From positions 42,783,104-42,847,103 of the forward strand of contig CM055103.1 of assembly GCA_029204225.1 (NCBI GenBank): DNA of 64,000 nucleotides, given 5' to 3'. The notes beneath the pieces were generated by a model. That model saw only the letters and a program-made list of their open reading frames with translations, made no database searches and was not told the origin of the DNA. The stretch's first letter is position 1. Each line of letters begins with the position of its first letter. The translations under genes and the position numbers were made by a program. Source of the stretch: Diphasiastrum complanatum (lineage: Eukaryota > Streptophyta > Lycopodiopsida > Lycopodiales > Lycopodiaceae). This document shows, piece by piece, positions 54,191 to 63,585 of this stretch.

Positions 54191-55300
54191 CAATCGAGAT
54201 TGGAGTTAAGTGATCCGGTCGAGAATTGATCGAATTGCCTTGGTCGAGATCTGATCACGTCCTTCGGTCGAGATTTGAATCAAAACCCGTTGGTTGAGAC
54301 CTGACGCAAAGCCTCTGGTCGAGATCTGACAGAAGTCGTTGGTCGAGATTCGAATGGAATGCTCTGGTTCAGATCTGACTAGAATGCTTCGGTTGACTAA
54401 ATTACTCTGGCTGAGATCTGAGTGAAGAGCTGCAATCAAGATTTGAACTCTAAAAGAAAACACAATAATATGTGAAAATACTAGAAAATACACTAAAAAA
54501 TTCAAAAAAATACACGAAAAAGCTTAGATAAAACACGAAAAACAATTGAAAAAAAACACAAAAAAACACGAAAAGAACACAAAAATGACTAGAAATTTTT
54601 TTGAAATTTATGTGGTTTGGCTTTGATCTGGTCCGGTTGAGATGGTGAAGGAAACCTTCGGTCGAGATCTGACGCAAGGTCTTCGGTCGAGATCTGACAG
54701 AAGTCTCCAATCGAGATCTGACGCAAGGTCTTCGGTCGAGATTTGACATAAGTCATCAATTGAGATCTCAGAGAGGGCGTCGGTCGAGATCCAGTTGAGA
54801 TTTGACGTTGGTTATCTAGTCGACAAATGATGGGTTTAGAAACCTGGTGGAATTCTCAGCCTCGGTCGAGAGCATACTGGAGTGGCACGGTTGAGATTTC
54901 AAAAAAATGCCCTGGTTGAGATTGGAACGGGAGACGTTTCGGTCGAGATTTAACAGAAGTCGTCAGGTGAGAGTTGAAGTGCAGACGCAGACGAAATCTG
55001 ACTGTTTTTTTTTTTTTTTTTTTTGGTAAGCACATAATGGAGAGGCGACTCGGCTGAGATGGAACGCGAATGACTTGGCGGAGTTGGGATGCGAATGACT
55101 CGTCTGAGATGGGACGCAAATGCCTCGGCTGAGATGAGATGCGAATGACTCGGCTGAGATGGGACGCGAATGCCTCGACTGAGTTGGGATGGGAATGATG
55201 TGCAGACGATGGGTGAATTGTGTGTAGAGGAGGAGGTCGAAAGATTTGAGAATGTATGTTGGACGTGTGGAGGGTGGTTGCAGGTCATTTTGAGCTGTGA
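54191..55300 (-). repeat. Gypsy-E leader, GGTCGAGATCTGAC repeats
   Basis: At least fifteen diverged copies of GGTCGAGATCTGA-type words, spaced mostly 25-35 bp. They switch near 55030-55190 to a GACTCGGCTGAGATGGGACG type. A 22-base T run lies at about 55003-55024. On the minus strand these match the leader repeats of Gypsy-D (41810-42360). Confidence 0.75.
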
Positions 55301-55404
55301 ACAAATTTTGAAATGTGGTACGTTTCTTGGATGGATCTGATTAGGGGTAGTATTGCAGCATTGATTGTTTCAAAATGTGATGGGCAAGCGACAACAGGCC
55401 AAAT

Positions 55405-55845
55405 GTTTACAAAGTCTCTACTTCAGAATTTGTTGGCTTTTTCATTTCTTTTTCGAGTTTGTGTTCTGGTTGTTTCGTCTTTTTCTAGAACAATTTCGAG
55501 GTTGTTTTTTCCTGTTATCAGGCTTCGTGGACATTCATTAGATATGTTCTTATTATTATAATGCCCAAACTAGGATTAATTAACATTGTAGTATTGTCCT
55601 GCCTGTTAGAGGACACTCAGGTTTGTCACTCTTGCACTGAAGCACATGCATAAACGACCACAATCAATCAAGCATGCATGCCAAAATGTTCAACCATCAG
55701 ATTAGCATGCAAAACTGTTGAATAGTGACTGAAATCCTACTCTAATGCTACAAAAACGATCTGAAATCATATCCTAAACACTACTAAACTTGCATGAATC
55801 TGCAAAACAAGAAACAAGAAACTAATCTACAACATTTTAGAAGTC
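55405..55845 (+). repeat. Dispersed repeat, copy 2 (copia 3' end type)
   Basis: Direct-orientation partner of 48505-48965. It keeps a better copia C-terminus (GQMFTKSLLQN). It runs into the hairpin at 55843. Confidence 0.85.
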
Positions 55846-55884
55846 CAAGAATCAAAAGACTAACCAGTCTTTTGATTCTTGGAC
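55843..55884. repeat. Perfect 19-bp hairpin
   Basis: GTCCAAGAATCAAAAGACT (55843-55861), loop AACC, then AGTCTTTTGATTCTTGGAC (55866-55884). It lies exactly where the dispersed repeat copy 2 ends and is absent from copy 1. Confidence 0.95.
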
Positions 55885-56086
55885 ATCCCAAGAACATCCG
55901 AGAACAGGGTTGTAAGGAGATATGCAAGAACTATTAAAGAAGTAGAGTGAGTGATAGAACTGTGATTACAAGTCCATCTATTGGATTAGAAGTCAACATT
56001 TGAGTGAAACACTGCAAGTTAGAAACCTTTGTGAGTTTCAAATTCAACCAAATCTATATCTTGTGTGTAGAATTTCACTAGTAAGA

Positions 56087-57059
56087 TGGGATCTGCTGGA
56101 GCATACTTTCTAGAAGCTAGTGAAAGGTTAAATTCTACCAATTATGATATTTGGAAAGAGAGGATGGAGTCACTCATGGTGCTCTAGGATTTTTATGAGT
56201 TTTTGATTGATGATGAAGATGAACCTCTAGTTGCACAAGACTTAGCTAAATACAAGAAAAGATCTAGGATTGCACTTCATTGTGTGAAGATGAATGTAAG
56301 CAATGATTTGTTGAGAGAAGTATCAGCTTGTACTAGTGCTAAAGAGGCTTGGGAATCTTGAAGATCAATCTATGAGTCTAATAACACTTCGAGGGTACTC
56401 ATGCTTAGGAATCAGATTCTGCAAAGCATGAAGAGGAGTGATGAGAGTGCATAGATTTATGTGCTCAGAATCAAGTCTCTCAATAGGGAGTTAGCTTTCA
56501 TTGGAGAGAATTCAAGATAGTGAGCTTGTTCAGATTGTCCTTAATGGTCTAAGGAGTGCCTTTTCAAATTTGGTCCAAAGCTTTGCAATCCAAGACACTT
56601 TGTCCACTATAGAAAAGCTTCAGTGTATTAGTGGCTGAAGAGTGTAGGATGATGCATACCAATGCAAGAATGAATGCTATTTCTCTACATGATGGTGATG
56701 AGAAAGCTAATTTCTCATTCAAAGGCAAGAAGAAGGCCAATGGCAAGAAGAAGCACTTCAAGGAGACCAAGGAGGAGGATGAGGCTTCAAGCTCAAAGGG
56801 CAAGATCAAAGACAAGTCCAAGTACAAATGTTTCTTTTGTGGAAAGAAAGGACATTTTGCATCAGAATTTCTTAAGAAGAAGAAGGCACAAGAGAGCAAA
56901 CAAAGCAACATTGCACATCAGGAGGAGGATGAAGAAGAGTCATCCTTGATGGTTTCCAACAAACCACCATCATCCAAGAGCAACACCAATGATTCTTGGT
57001 GGATTGATAGTGGGGCTAGTTCCCACATGACATATCAAAAGGACATTTTCTCCTTGTAG
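56087..57059 (+). pseudogene. Copia-D gag-protease, internally deleted element
   Basis: ATG at 56087 (MGSAGAYFLEASERLNSTNY), with gag motifs LAKYKKRSRIALHCVKMNVS, YESNNTSRVLMLRNQILQSM and LNRELAFIGE. Stops occur near 56188, 56359 and 56454, with frameshifts near 56510 and 56625. The last frame, 56631-57059, has a Lys-rich linker and the knuckle CFFCGKKGHFASEF, whose final Cys is F. Protease reads DSWWIDSGASSHMTYQ. At 57059 it stops and LTR-like sequence follows at once, so integrase, RT and RNase H have been deleted. Confidence 0.88.
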
Positions 57060-57545
57060 GATCTAGACCATGATTTATGATGAGATTTGTACCTACCATG
57101 CACCTACCAAGCATGACTCTTGGATCTAGGCTAGGGTTTTCACATTAGGGCAAGAAAGTTGAGTCTACTTCCTTATTACATGCTGGATTTTCATCTAACT
57201 TTGCAAAGGAAGTGTCTTTTACTATGTATTCTCATTCTCCATAGTGAGAAGATAGAAACTTTTTGGAGTCTCAAAGAGAAACTTGAATTTTCTCTCTATG
57301 TATGGTGATTGTGATTGATTCCAATGCAACTAAGCTTTGGCCTCATTTTCACACGTGTGAAGTTGGATTTCAGTTTTTGATATGCTCTGATTGTCTCTAC
57401 TTGTTTTCCATCAAGCTGCTAAACTAGATCTTGTTTTCTGATGACTAGGATCTGATAGATTGTTCAACAAGCACACAATCAACCTTGTGGATCATTCAAA
57501 GATCCATTTATGGTCCTTAGTACTGTACTTTTCACACGTGCTTTA
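57060..57545 (+). repeat. LTR-like sequence after Copia-D
   Basis: It contains the TTTTCACACGTGTGAAG palindrome near 57349 and a second half-copy near 57530. It also has the words ATCCATTTATGGTCCTTAG and TACTGTACTTTT, which match 10156-10200 inverted. It is probably the 3' LTR region of Copia-D or a related family. Confidence 0.55.
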
Positions 57546-58070
57546 GATGAGTCATTATTAAGAGAAACTGATAGAGAGGATCATAGATCTAATACTGATC
57601 TAGAACGATTACGGTTTGCATCCTACAGGCCCCACAAATTTATAGGGACTAGCTCCGAACCAGATGAGGACCCTATGCCTATGATCGATCAACTTCTTTA
57701 CATGGCTAGGGGTACTCTTGCGTGGGTACCTATCTATGCAAGGCTATTCAACGAACCCTGATGAAAAGGTTAAGATTGAGCGTCGTGAATTAGTAGAGAT
57801 GGTCAACCAGCATGTGGGAGATATGCATGCAACATTGTTAGCTTTGACTCTAGATGTGAGATGACTCCAGAATTTGATCAATCAACACTATGCCCATCAG
57901 TCCATACCATTGTGTCGATATCGACAAGAAGATCATGCCACCAAGGACTGTAGGAATACAATATGTGGATACGATGATAGGTAAGGCCATCTAGAAAGAA
58001 CCTGTCAAATTCGAAAGAAAGATGAGAAGCGTAGGCGAAAACTAGTCCAAAGAGTTTCGGAGCGATAAAC
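57546..58070 (+). pseudogene. Gag-like remnant with two degenerate zinc knuckles
   Basis: Protein-like frames: DREDHRSNTDLERLRFASYR and MARGTLAWVPIYARLFNEP (to 57761), then RRELVEMVNQHVGDMHATLL. Further on, CRYRQEDHATKDC and CGYDDR, a stop, GHLERTC (about 57912-58000) have the C..C....H....C spacing of paired gag zinc knuckles with the second Cys lost in both. A KKDEKRRRK tail follows. The class of element is not clear. Confidence 0.45.
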
Positions 58071-58309
58071 AGCCTCATAAATATGTCTGTTAGAAACAAG
58101 ATAGCGATTCTAAATCTTTGTTGTGCATCTAAATACCAATTGCATACTGACAAATAACAGTCCATGGATCTCCAAATTTCACAACAAACATCGAACCACC
58201 ATCTTCAAACATAGAGGTGTGCCAATCTACAATCTATGTTCTTCAATTAAACACAAATCATGTTCCATCATGAAGTAACTAATAATTGAAATGGAATATT
58301 TCTCACAAG

Positions 58310-58565
58310 ATCCCTTGCCGCCCCCTCGCACATCACATTCTACAAAATAGCATCGCACGTCGACAAGCTGGTTTACATTATTGGACAAACTACCGATTTC
58401 AATAGGCGTTTGGAAGAACATGCTCGAAGGCCACTCAAAGAATTGCTTTTCGATGAGAGTCATAGTAGTTTTTTTTATGTATTTCATGTTGAAATACTAG
58501 TTGACGTCAAAGAATGCTCGATGAGAACTTTTATATCAAGATGTACAAATCTCAGAACATGAAAT
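58310..58565 (+). pseudogene. Second GIY-YIG nuclease-like module
   Basis: One plus-strand frame reads SHITFYKIASHVDKLVYIIG, then QTTDFNRRLEEHARR and PLKELLFDESHSSFFYVFHV. The FYKI...VYIIGQT pair, about 12 residues apart, followed by an R-R..EH helix, is the GIY-YIG layout. The frame ends at a stop near 58560. No partner domain is recognisable next to it. It is different in sequence from the module at 36.2 kb. Assignment rests on motif layout only. Confidence 0.5.
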
Positions 58566-59389
58566 TTTGCAATAACTTGAGGGATATCCTTGGGGATCTC
58601 CAAAATATCACCACGCTGATCATACATATGAAAAGATTTCAAAAAATTTGTCGCTTATAAAAGTATTTGCTTTGTCACGGTTAGTCATGATTTTGTTATG
58701 TCTCTCCTCCTGGCTCCTCCTTAATCTGCTCCTCCATATTCCTTACACACAGAAGAGGCACGATACAACAACACAGTCAGTGCTCAGGAACGTGCCACAA
58801 CAGGCGATACGCTGAGGCATCGCCCGTGCCTTGGGCTGCGCCATGTGCTGGTAACACTTTGTCTCCTTCATGCACGCCGCTAACTTCTACTGTAACTGTC
58901 TATTTCTTCGCAAGCCAGCTGCCAGATGTTCAGATTTTAGTCTTGCTTTGCCACTAAAAAATGCTTCTTGTGGGCAGACTTTAGAGACATGAGAAAGAGA
59001 CAGAGATTTTTTGCATATGGAGAGTCATGGATGGATCAATCAGGCATGGGCTAACGGAACTGAAAGCACGAAGAAAAGGGAAGAAAGAAAATTGACAGGA
59101 ATTGAAAGTTGTACAACTTTGAGGATTAAAGAGTGATTTACCTTGAAGCTGCACGACAGCTTTAAAAGGACTGATCATAATCTATAAGTGGGTGTTATCA
59201 GTATGCGAAAGGATTGATTCCGCGACAGCTCAAACTCAATTTCAAGCTACAGAACTTATGATCTAGGCAGAGTAATGAAAGCAATCAATCTCTTAACTGT
59301 TGCCTTCTATATGGATGTGAAAAATGAAAACAGTCCTGAGAAAGCAATGCTGATGCTCTTTTCCCATGTTTCAGGCATCGAGCAGAGAA
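58566..59389. other. Upstream region of the galactosyltransferase gene
   Basis: Base composition becomes less AT-rich. No gene is seen. It may hold promoter sequence, but no specific element stands out. Confidence 0.4.
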
Positions 59390-59590
59390 GAGAGATCAGA
59401 TATACATAAGTAGCAGTGTAAGGGCCAGAGAGATCAAGTATACATAGGTCGCCGTATAACCGCAAGAGAGATCAGTTATAAATAAGTAGCTGGGCGGAAC
59501 ACTTGAAGAGCGTTATACATTGATAGCCGTGTAACGGCAACAGGGATCAGTGTGTAAGGGCAAGAGGGATCGGTTATGCGTAAGTAGCTG
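59390..59590 (+). repeat. ~40-60-bp tandem repeats just before the galactosyltransferase start
   Basis: Diverged copies of AGAGAGATCAGTTATACATA followed by AGTAGC and GTGTAAGGGCAAG begin near 59388, 59427, 59466, 59538 and 59566. They include TTATAAATAAG near 59477, which could serve as a TATA box. The repeats lie in the promoter or 5' UTR of the gene at 59627. Confidence 0.8.
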
Positions 59591-59626
59591 GTGGGGAGCA
59601 GCATAGCAGGCAATATCCTCACCGAA

Positions 59627-60838
59627 ATGTTCCAACAGCATGCCCCATACTATTCCCTGAACAAGCCAGTAGGTGATCTCTCTCATTGGTCTGAATCTGC
59701 TGGGAGATCATTAAACATGAGGAGATCAGCCCACAAATCAGCACATTCTACCACCATGCGACTAGCGTGTGCCGCGGCAGGCCTGGTGATGGCAATGGGC
59801 GGCCTCCTCTATGTGTCAGTGCTGCTCAGTCCGACACTCATGAGGAGTATGATCCAAGAAGTCGTCTGCGATCCTATGGGGAGTGCCACCACTCCTTTAT
59901 CCCACGCCTCAGCTGCACCTCTTCTCCATACACTGATCAATGACACACATTTCAGCTTGTCAAATGATCGCGCAGAGATCAGTGTTCATGGCAACCGTGT
60001 TGCCATCAGCTGTTCCCCCTGTGAGTCAGCGTTGGCATCTGAAAAACAGAAAATCGAAGGAAGACTGATCTCTTTTAGTGATAGGAAGTTCAAGATCCTG
60101 CTTGGAGTGCTCACCAGGCCAGCAATGTTGGAGAGACGAAACCTTCTTCGTATGGCTTATGGCCTGCAATCTTCTACAACAGCAGAGTTCGCAGTGCGCT
60201 TTGTGCTCTGCGAGCCAAAGAATGAGGATGATAAAGCTATGGTGGCTATGGAGATTCTGCATTACAAAGACATCATCCTTGTAGACTGCGAAGAAAACCT
60301 TAATGCCGGAAAAACATATGTGTATTTCTACACCATTGCTAGCTTGGAAGAGCGTTTCGACTACGTGATGAAGACGGATGACGACTCGTATGTACGATTG
60401 GAGAATCTGGCCATGTCTTTGAAAGATCTGCCCCGATCCGATCTTTACTACGGCTATATTCTTCCCTGCGAGAACACCGATCCTTACTCGTGGTACATGG
60501 CAGGAATGGGATACGTCCTCTCCTGGGATCTGGTGGAATGGATCAAAAAGTCTGCTATAGCAAAGGAGAAGAGCGTGGGCACAGAAGATAAGCTAGTGGG
60601 CGACTGGCTGAATGCTGGGGGGAAGGCGAAGACGCGTGTGAACAAGAAACCATTGTTCTACGATCATCCTGAGTTCGGAGGCAACTGTGCGCATTCTTTG
60701 ATCCCGGAGACAATCCTAATTCATCAAGTGAAGACCCCTCAGCGATGGCTGGACGTTCTGTCTTTCTTCGAGAAGGGGAGGTTTAATGTTACTCCACCAA
60801 TCGCCATCCCAGCTTCACCGCCACACATAGCCAATTGA
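59627..60838 (+). CDS. GT31-type beta-1,3-galactosyltransferase family protein
   Basis: A 403-residue, intronless type II membrane protein of the Galactosyl_T family, which transfers galactose from UDP-galactose, usually in the Golgi. A short cytosolic N-terminus precedes the membrane anchor RLACAAAGLVMAMGGLLYVS (about residues 45-68) and a stem region. The catalytic domain starts with FKILLGVLTRPAMLERRNLL (about 155-174), followed by VRFVLCEP, LVDCEENLNAGKTY, and the metal/nucleotide-binding KTDDDSYVRLENL (about 249-261). Later come YMAGMGYVLSWDLVEW (about 290-305) and GTEDKLVGDWL (about 318-328). The first in-frame ATG is 59627; upstream in the same frame there is a stop at 59585. No frameshift or stop occurs. 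Acceptor sugar is unknown; plant relatives act on cell-wall or glycoprotein glycans. Confidence 0.9.
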   Translation: MFQQHAPYYSLNKPVGDLSHWSESAGRSLNMRRSAHKSAHSTTMRLACAAAGLVMAMGGLLYVSVLLSPTLMRSMIQEVVCDPMGSATTPLSHASAAPLLHTLINDTHFSLSNDRAEISVHGNRVAISCSPCESALASEKQKIEGRLISFSDRKFKILLGVLTRPAMLERRNLLRMAYGLQSSTTAEFAVRFVLCEPKNEDDKAMVAMEILHYKDIILVDCEENLNAGKTYVYFYTIASLEERFDYVMKTDDDSYVRLENLAMSLKDLPRSDLYYGYILPCENTDPYSWYMAGMGYVLSWDLVEWIKKSAIAKEKSVGTEDKLVGDWLNAGGKAKTRVNKKPLFYDHPEFGGNCAHSLIPETILIHQVKTPQRWLDVLSFFEKGRFNVTPPIAIPASPPHIAN

Positions 60839-61488
60839 AGAACCACCCAGCAGCTCCCACAGAAGAAACGATACTGAGGTGGGTTTCTTTATATACCATT
60901 CTTTCTATTATTCTATACTTCCTGCTGATCCGCCATAACCTCGAGCAATGATGCCACTTAATAAACGGAAGAGTTTTGAAGAAGATGAGAAACTCTAAAC
61001 TCGGATGTGAGTACTGAAGGCTTTGCGTGCAGCATTACGATCAATGTTTCAGCATCTGGATTTTAGCTCAATGAGAAAACGCATCTTGATTTTCTGGGGC
61101 GAAATTATTGTTCCCACATGTCTATATCGTGGATCGAAGAGGATTGTTTCCAATAATCTATGGTGAATCAATCCCCATCCACAACATCAAGCTTTTCCAA
61201 AATTTCAAATCTATCTCAAACCTTGAATAGAGAGATGCTTGTGTTTGTGAGACATACTTCTTTTTATTATGAAGAATTTCTTGAAGCTTTTAAATTTTAT
61301 ATGTTGTAAATCTCTCAAGGAGTTGCCTCATTCTTTAAAGTTGCTTACACATTTCATTTACTGAGATCTCTATTTGTAAACTCTAGATTTCACTCGCTGC
61401 AACTTTAACTATGGACCTATAATCTCTCGAATATTCTAAGCGCAAATTTTAAATTGATACTGATCTTTAGTGTTGTCCCAACTCCAAG

Positions 61489-61491
<3 letters not shown>
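60839..61491. other. 3' region of the galactosyltransferase gene, nothing else seen
   Basis: AT-rich sequence without further coding features. Confidence 0.4.

Positions 61492-61554
<63 letters not shown>
61492..61554. repeat. (CT)n microsatellite
   Basis: 63 bases of uninterrupted CT repeats. Confidence 0.98.
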
Positions 61555-61557
<3 letters not shown>

Positions 61558-61880
61558 AATCACAAGCGTCAACATAGATAATTTGAGAAAGTGTTCTGAG
61601 TGGATGCTGATCGCTCTGGATTCTGCCCTACTCTTGGTGTAAGCCTGTACTTACAGGCATTGATAACACCGTAGGCTACCAGCATCTCTTTTGCACCCAA
61701 TTGCATATCCTTGGATGTGATGGTATTGTACTCGGGAGGCTTAGTGCATTGTGTAAAGATCTATATCAACATCAACAATTTTAGTAAATCTTGAGCAAAC
61801 ACAATTAGGGTTTAGATCAACTTCTTTCATGGATATATAAGTTCATCTTCTCGTGCATTTGGTTGAAAACATTTCCATTG
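61555..61880. other. No gene recognised
   Basis: Short AT-rich stretch before the CACTA remnant; no motif seen. Confidence 0.4.
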
Positions 61881-63465
61881 TCGGCACACTAGATGTTCTA
61901 CCTTGAGCATTTTATGAAGGTTCTAAAAGACTTCGTGAGACAAAAGGCAAGGCCAAAAGGTAGCATTGTAGAAGGTTGGCTTGTTCAAGAATCCTTGTTT
62001 TACATCATAAAATATCTCTCACAAATACATCATAGTGCACCAAGGTCATCGCATGATAAAGAAGATGAGCGTGTTAAAGGTGATTTACCGCAAGGAAAAG
62101 GTGTCATAAGAAAAATGTTACCATTGTTATGTGAAAAAATTGGAACATTCATTTTATATAATTGTGGAAGAATATATAGACAAGTGGATTTGAAGTACAA
62201 AAATGCCAAAAAAGAAGAGAAGTGTGGCCTTGAGATGCAGAAACAAAAACAATCTTATAGGAGAAGGAACAGGACGTCAACTCACCATTTGTATCAAACG
62301 GTTAGAATAATTATTTCCACGATGCACATGTGAATGGACTTATGAAGCACTTGAAGAAGCAACAAAAAATGGTGAACACGTGACCAAAGAAGAGTCGAAA
62401 ATTGTTCACAATTTTTTTGGGTAGGTTAATATAGTTAAATGTTTTAAATTTAAAAAGGGTGGTATGAATTTGTTTATTCTAGTTCTAAGTCTTAAATGCC
62501 AAAATGCTCAAAATATGTGTGGTAAATGTTCAAGATATGTTGTGCTAGTACAAAACATACAAAGCCATGTGGGCATACGGATATCACTTTTGTGTTGAGA
62601 GCATTGACACCAAATGATGCACATTTGATTGCAGCATAATGGCAAACTTTCAACAAGAGAGTTGATCTAGTGGAAACAACACAAGCTTTCATTTCAAGTG
62701 ACCTAGACTACGTTGGCACTCTTCAACATATTTACTAGGTCAACTATGGAAGTAATGGAAAATACTTGATCTTTGATGTGAAATGGTTCAAAGTTAACTA
62801 TCGTAGAAACAATGCCACACTTAGAAAGGATATGTCCAGGTTTTTAGCAATCGACTTGAAAAAATTGATACCTATGAACTCATTTGACATGTTTATATTG
62901 TCACGACATTGTCAACAAGTGGAACTACCTTGCAAATTGTATTCTATTTTTGCTTGATCACTTTAAATAGATAATGACGATATCATATTGTGAATTGATT
63001 TTTTTTTTTTTTGTTGTAGATCATATTTCATTCGGATTGATTATTTCCTCAATGGTTTTATGTCATCCAACTCAATACAAAAAAACCACATATATTTGAA
63101 GATAGAGCTATTGCATCAAATGCTCCAAATGACTTGCATGAGGAACCAAAAATTGAGCCAAAACCCTTAATTGAGCCAAAAAACAAAGCTCTATTTGATG
63201 CTGCCAAAATCACTAAAGAAGAAATCACAACCAAAAATAGGAACGAACAAAGACAACCATCGATGAGAATGCCATGTTTTGATAAGGATTGGCCAAAGGA
63301 AACAAGCGATGATGATGATCATCGTAGCTCTTATATTCATAGGAATACATTGTTGAATTTATGATTGCACTTAGAATTAGATTCAAATAAGTGTATGGAC
63401 TTAGATAATGACAAGAATGAGGCACTAGTTGATGAGCAATCTAATGAGGACATTGACTCATAATT
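61881..63465 (+). pseudogene. CACTA (En/Spm) transposase-type gene, 3' part
   Basis: The order fits plant CACTA TNP2-type genes. First is a DUF4218-like segment at 61893-62010 (FYLEHFMKVLKDFVRQKARP, KGSIVEGWLVQESLFYI). After a degraded middle, a DUF4216-like segment lies at about 62640-62900. It reads WQTFNKRVDLVETTQAFISS, a stop after LQHIY, YLIFDVKWFKVNYRRNNATL, then FLAIDLKKLIPMNSFDMFIL and SRHCQQV. A charged tail (EEPKIEPKPLIEPKNKALFD, then SDDDDHRSS) runs to about 63460. The catalytic DDE part upstream is absent. In-frame stops make it a pseudogene. No terminal CACTA repeat was found. Confidence 0.8.
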
Positions 63466-63524
63466 GAGTTCATACATGAAGAAATCATTCATAATTGATT
63501 TCGTACATGAAGAATTCATAAATA

Positions 63525-63525
<1 letters not shown>

Positions 63526-63577
<52 letters not shown>
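63526..63577. repeat. (CT)n then (AT)n
   Basis: CT repeats from 63526 to 63548, then AT repeats to about 63577. Confidence 0.95.

Positions 63578-63585
<8 letters not shown>

Noticed and set aside
53451-54749. Phe/Leu-rich minus-strand frames resembling membrane proteins
   Set aside because: They come from A/T-rich short repeats (CTAGAAAA words) in the Gypsy-E leader.
36200-58565. Endogenised giant virus as the source of the GIY-YIG modules
   Set aside because: No other hallmark genes (capsid, polymerase, packaging ATPase) are visible; two small modules are not enough.
59591-59626. Start of the galactosyltransferase at a GTG at 59591
   Set aside because: Plant nuclear genes start at ATG; the first in-frame ATG is 59627 and nothing supports the extra 12 residues.
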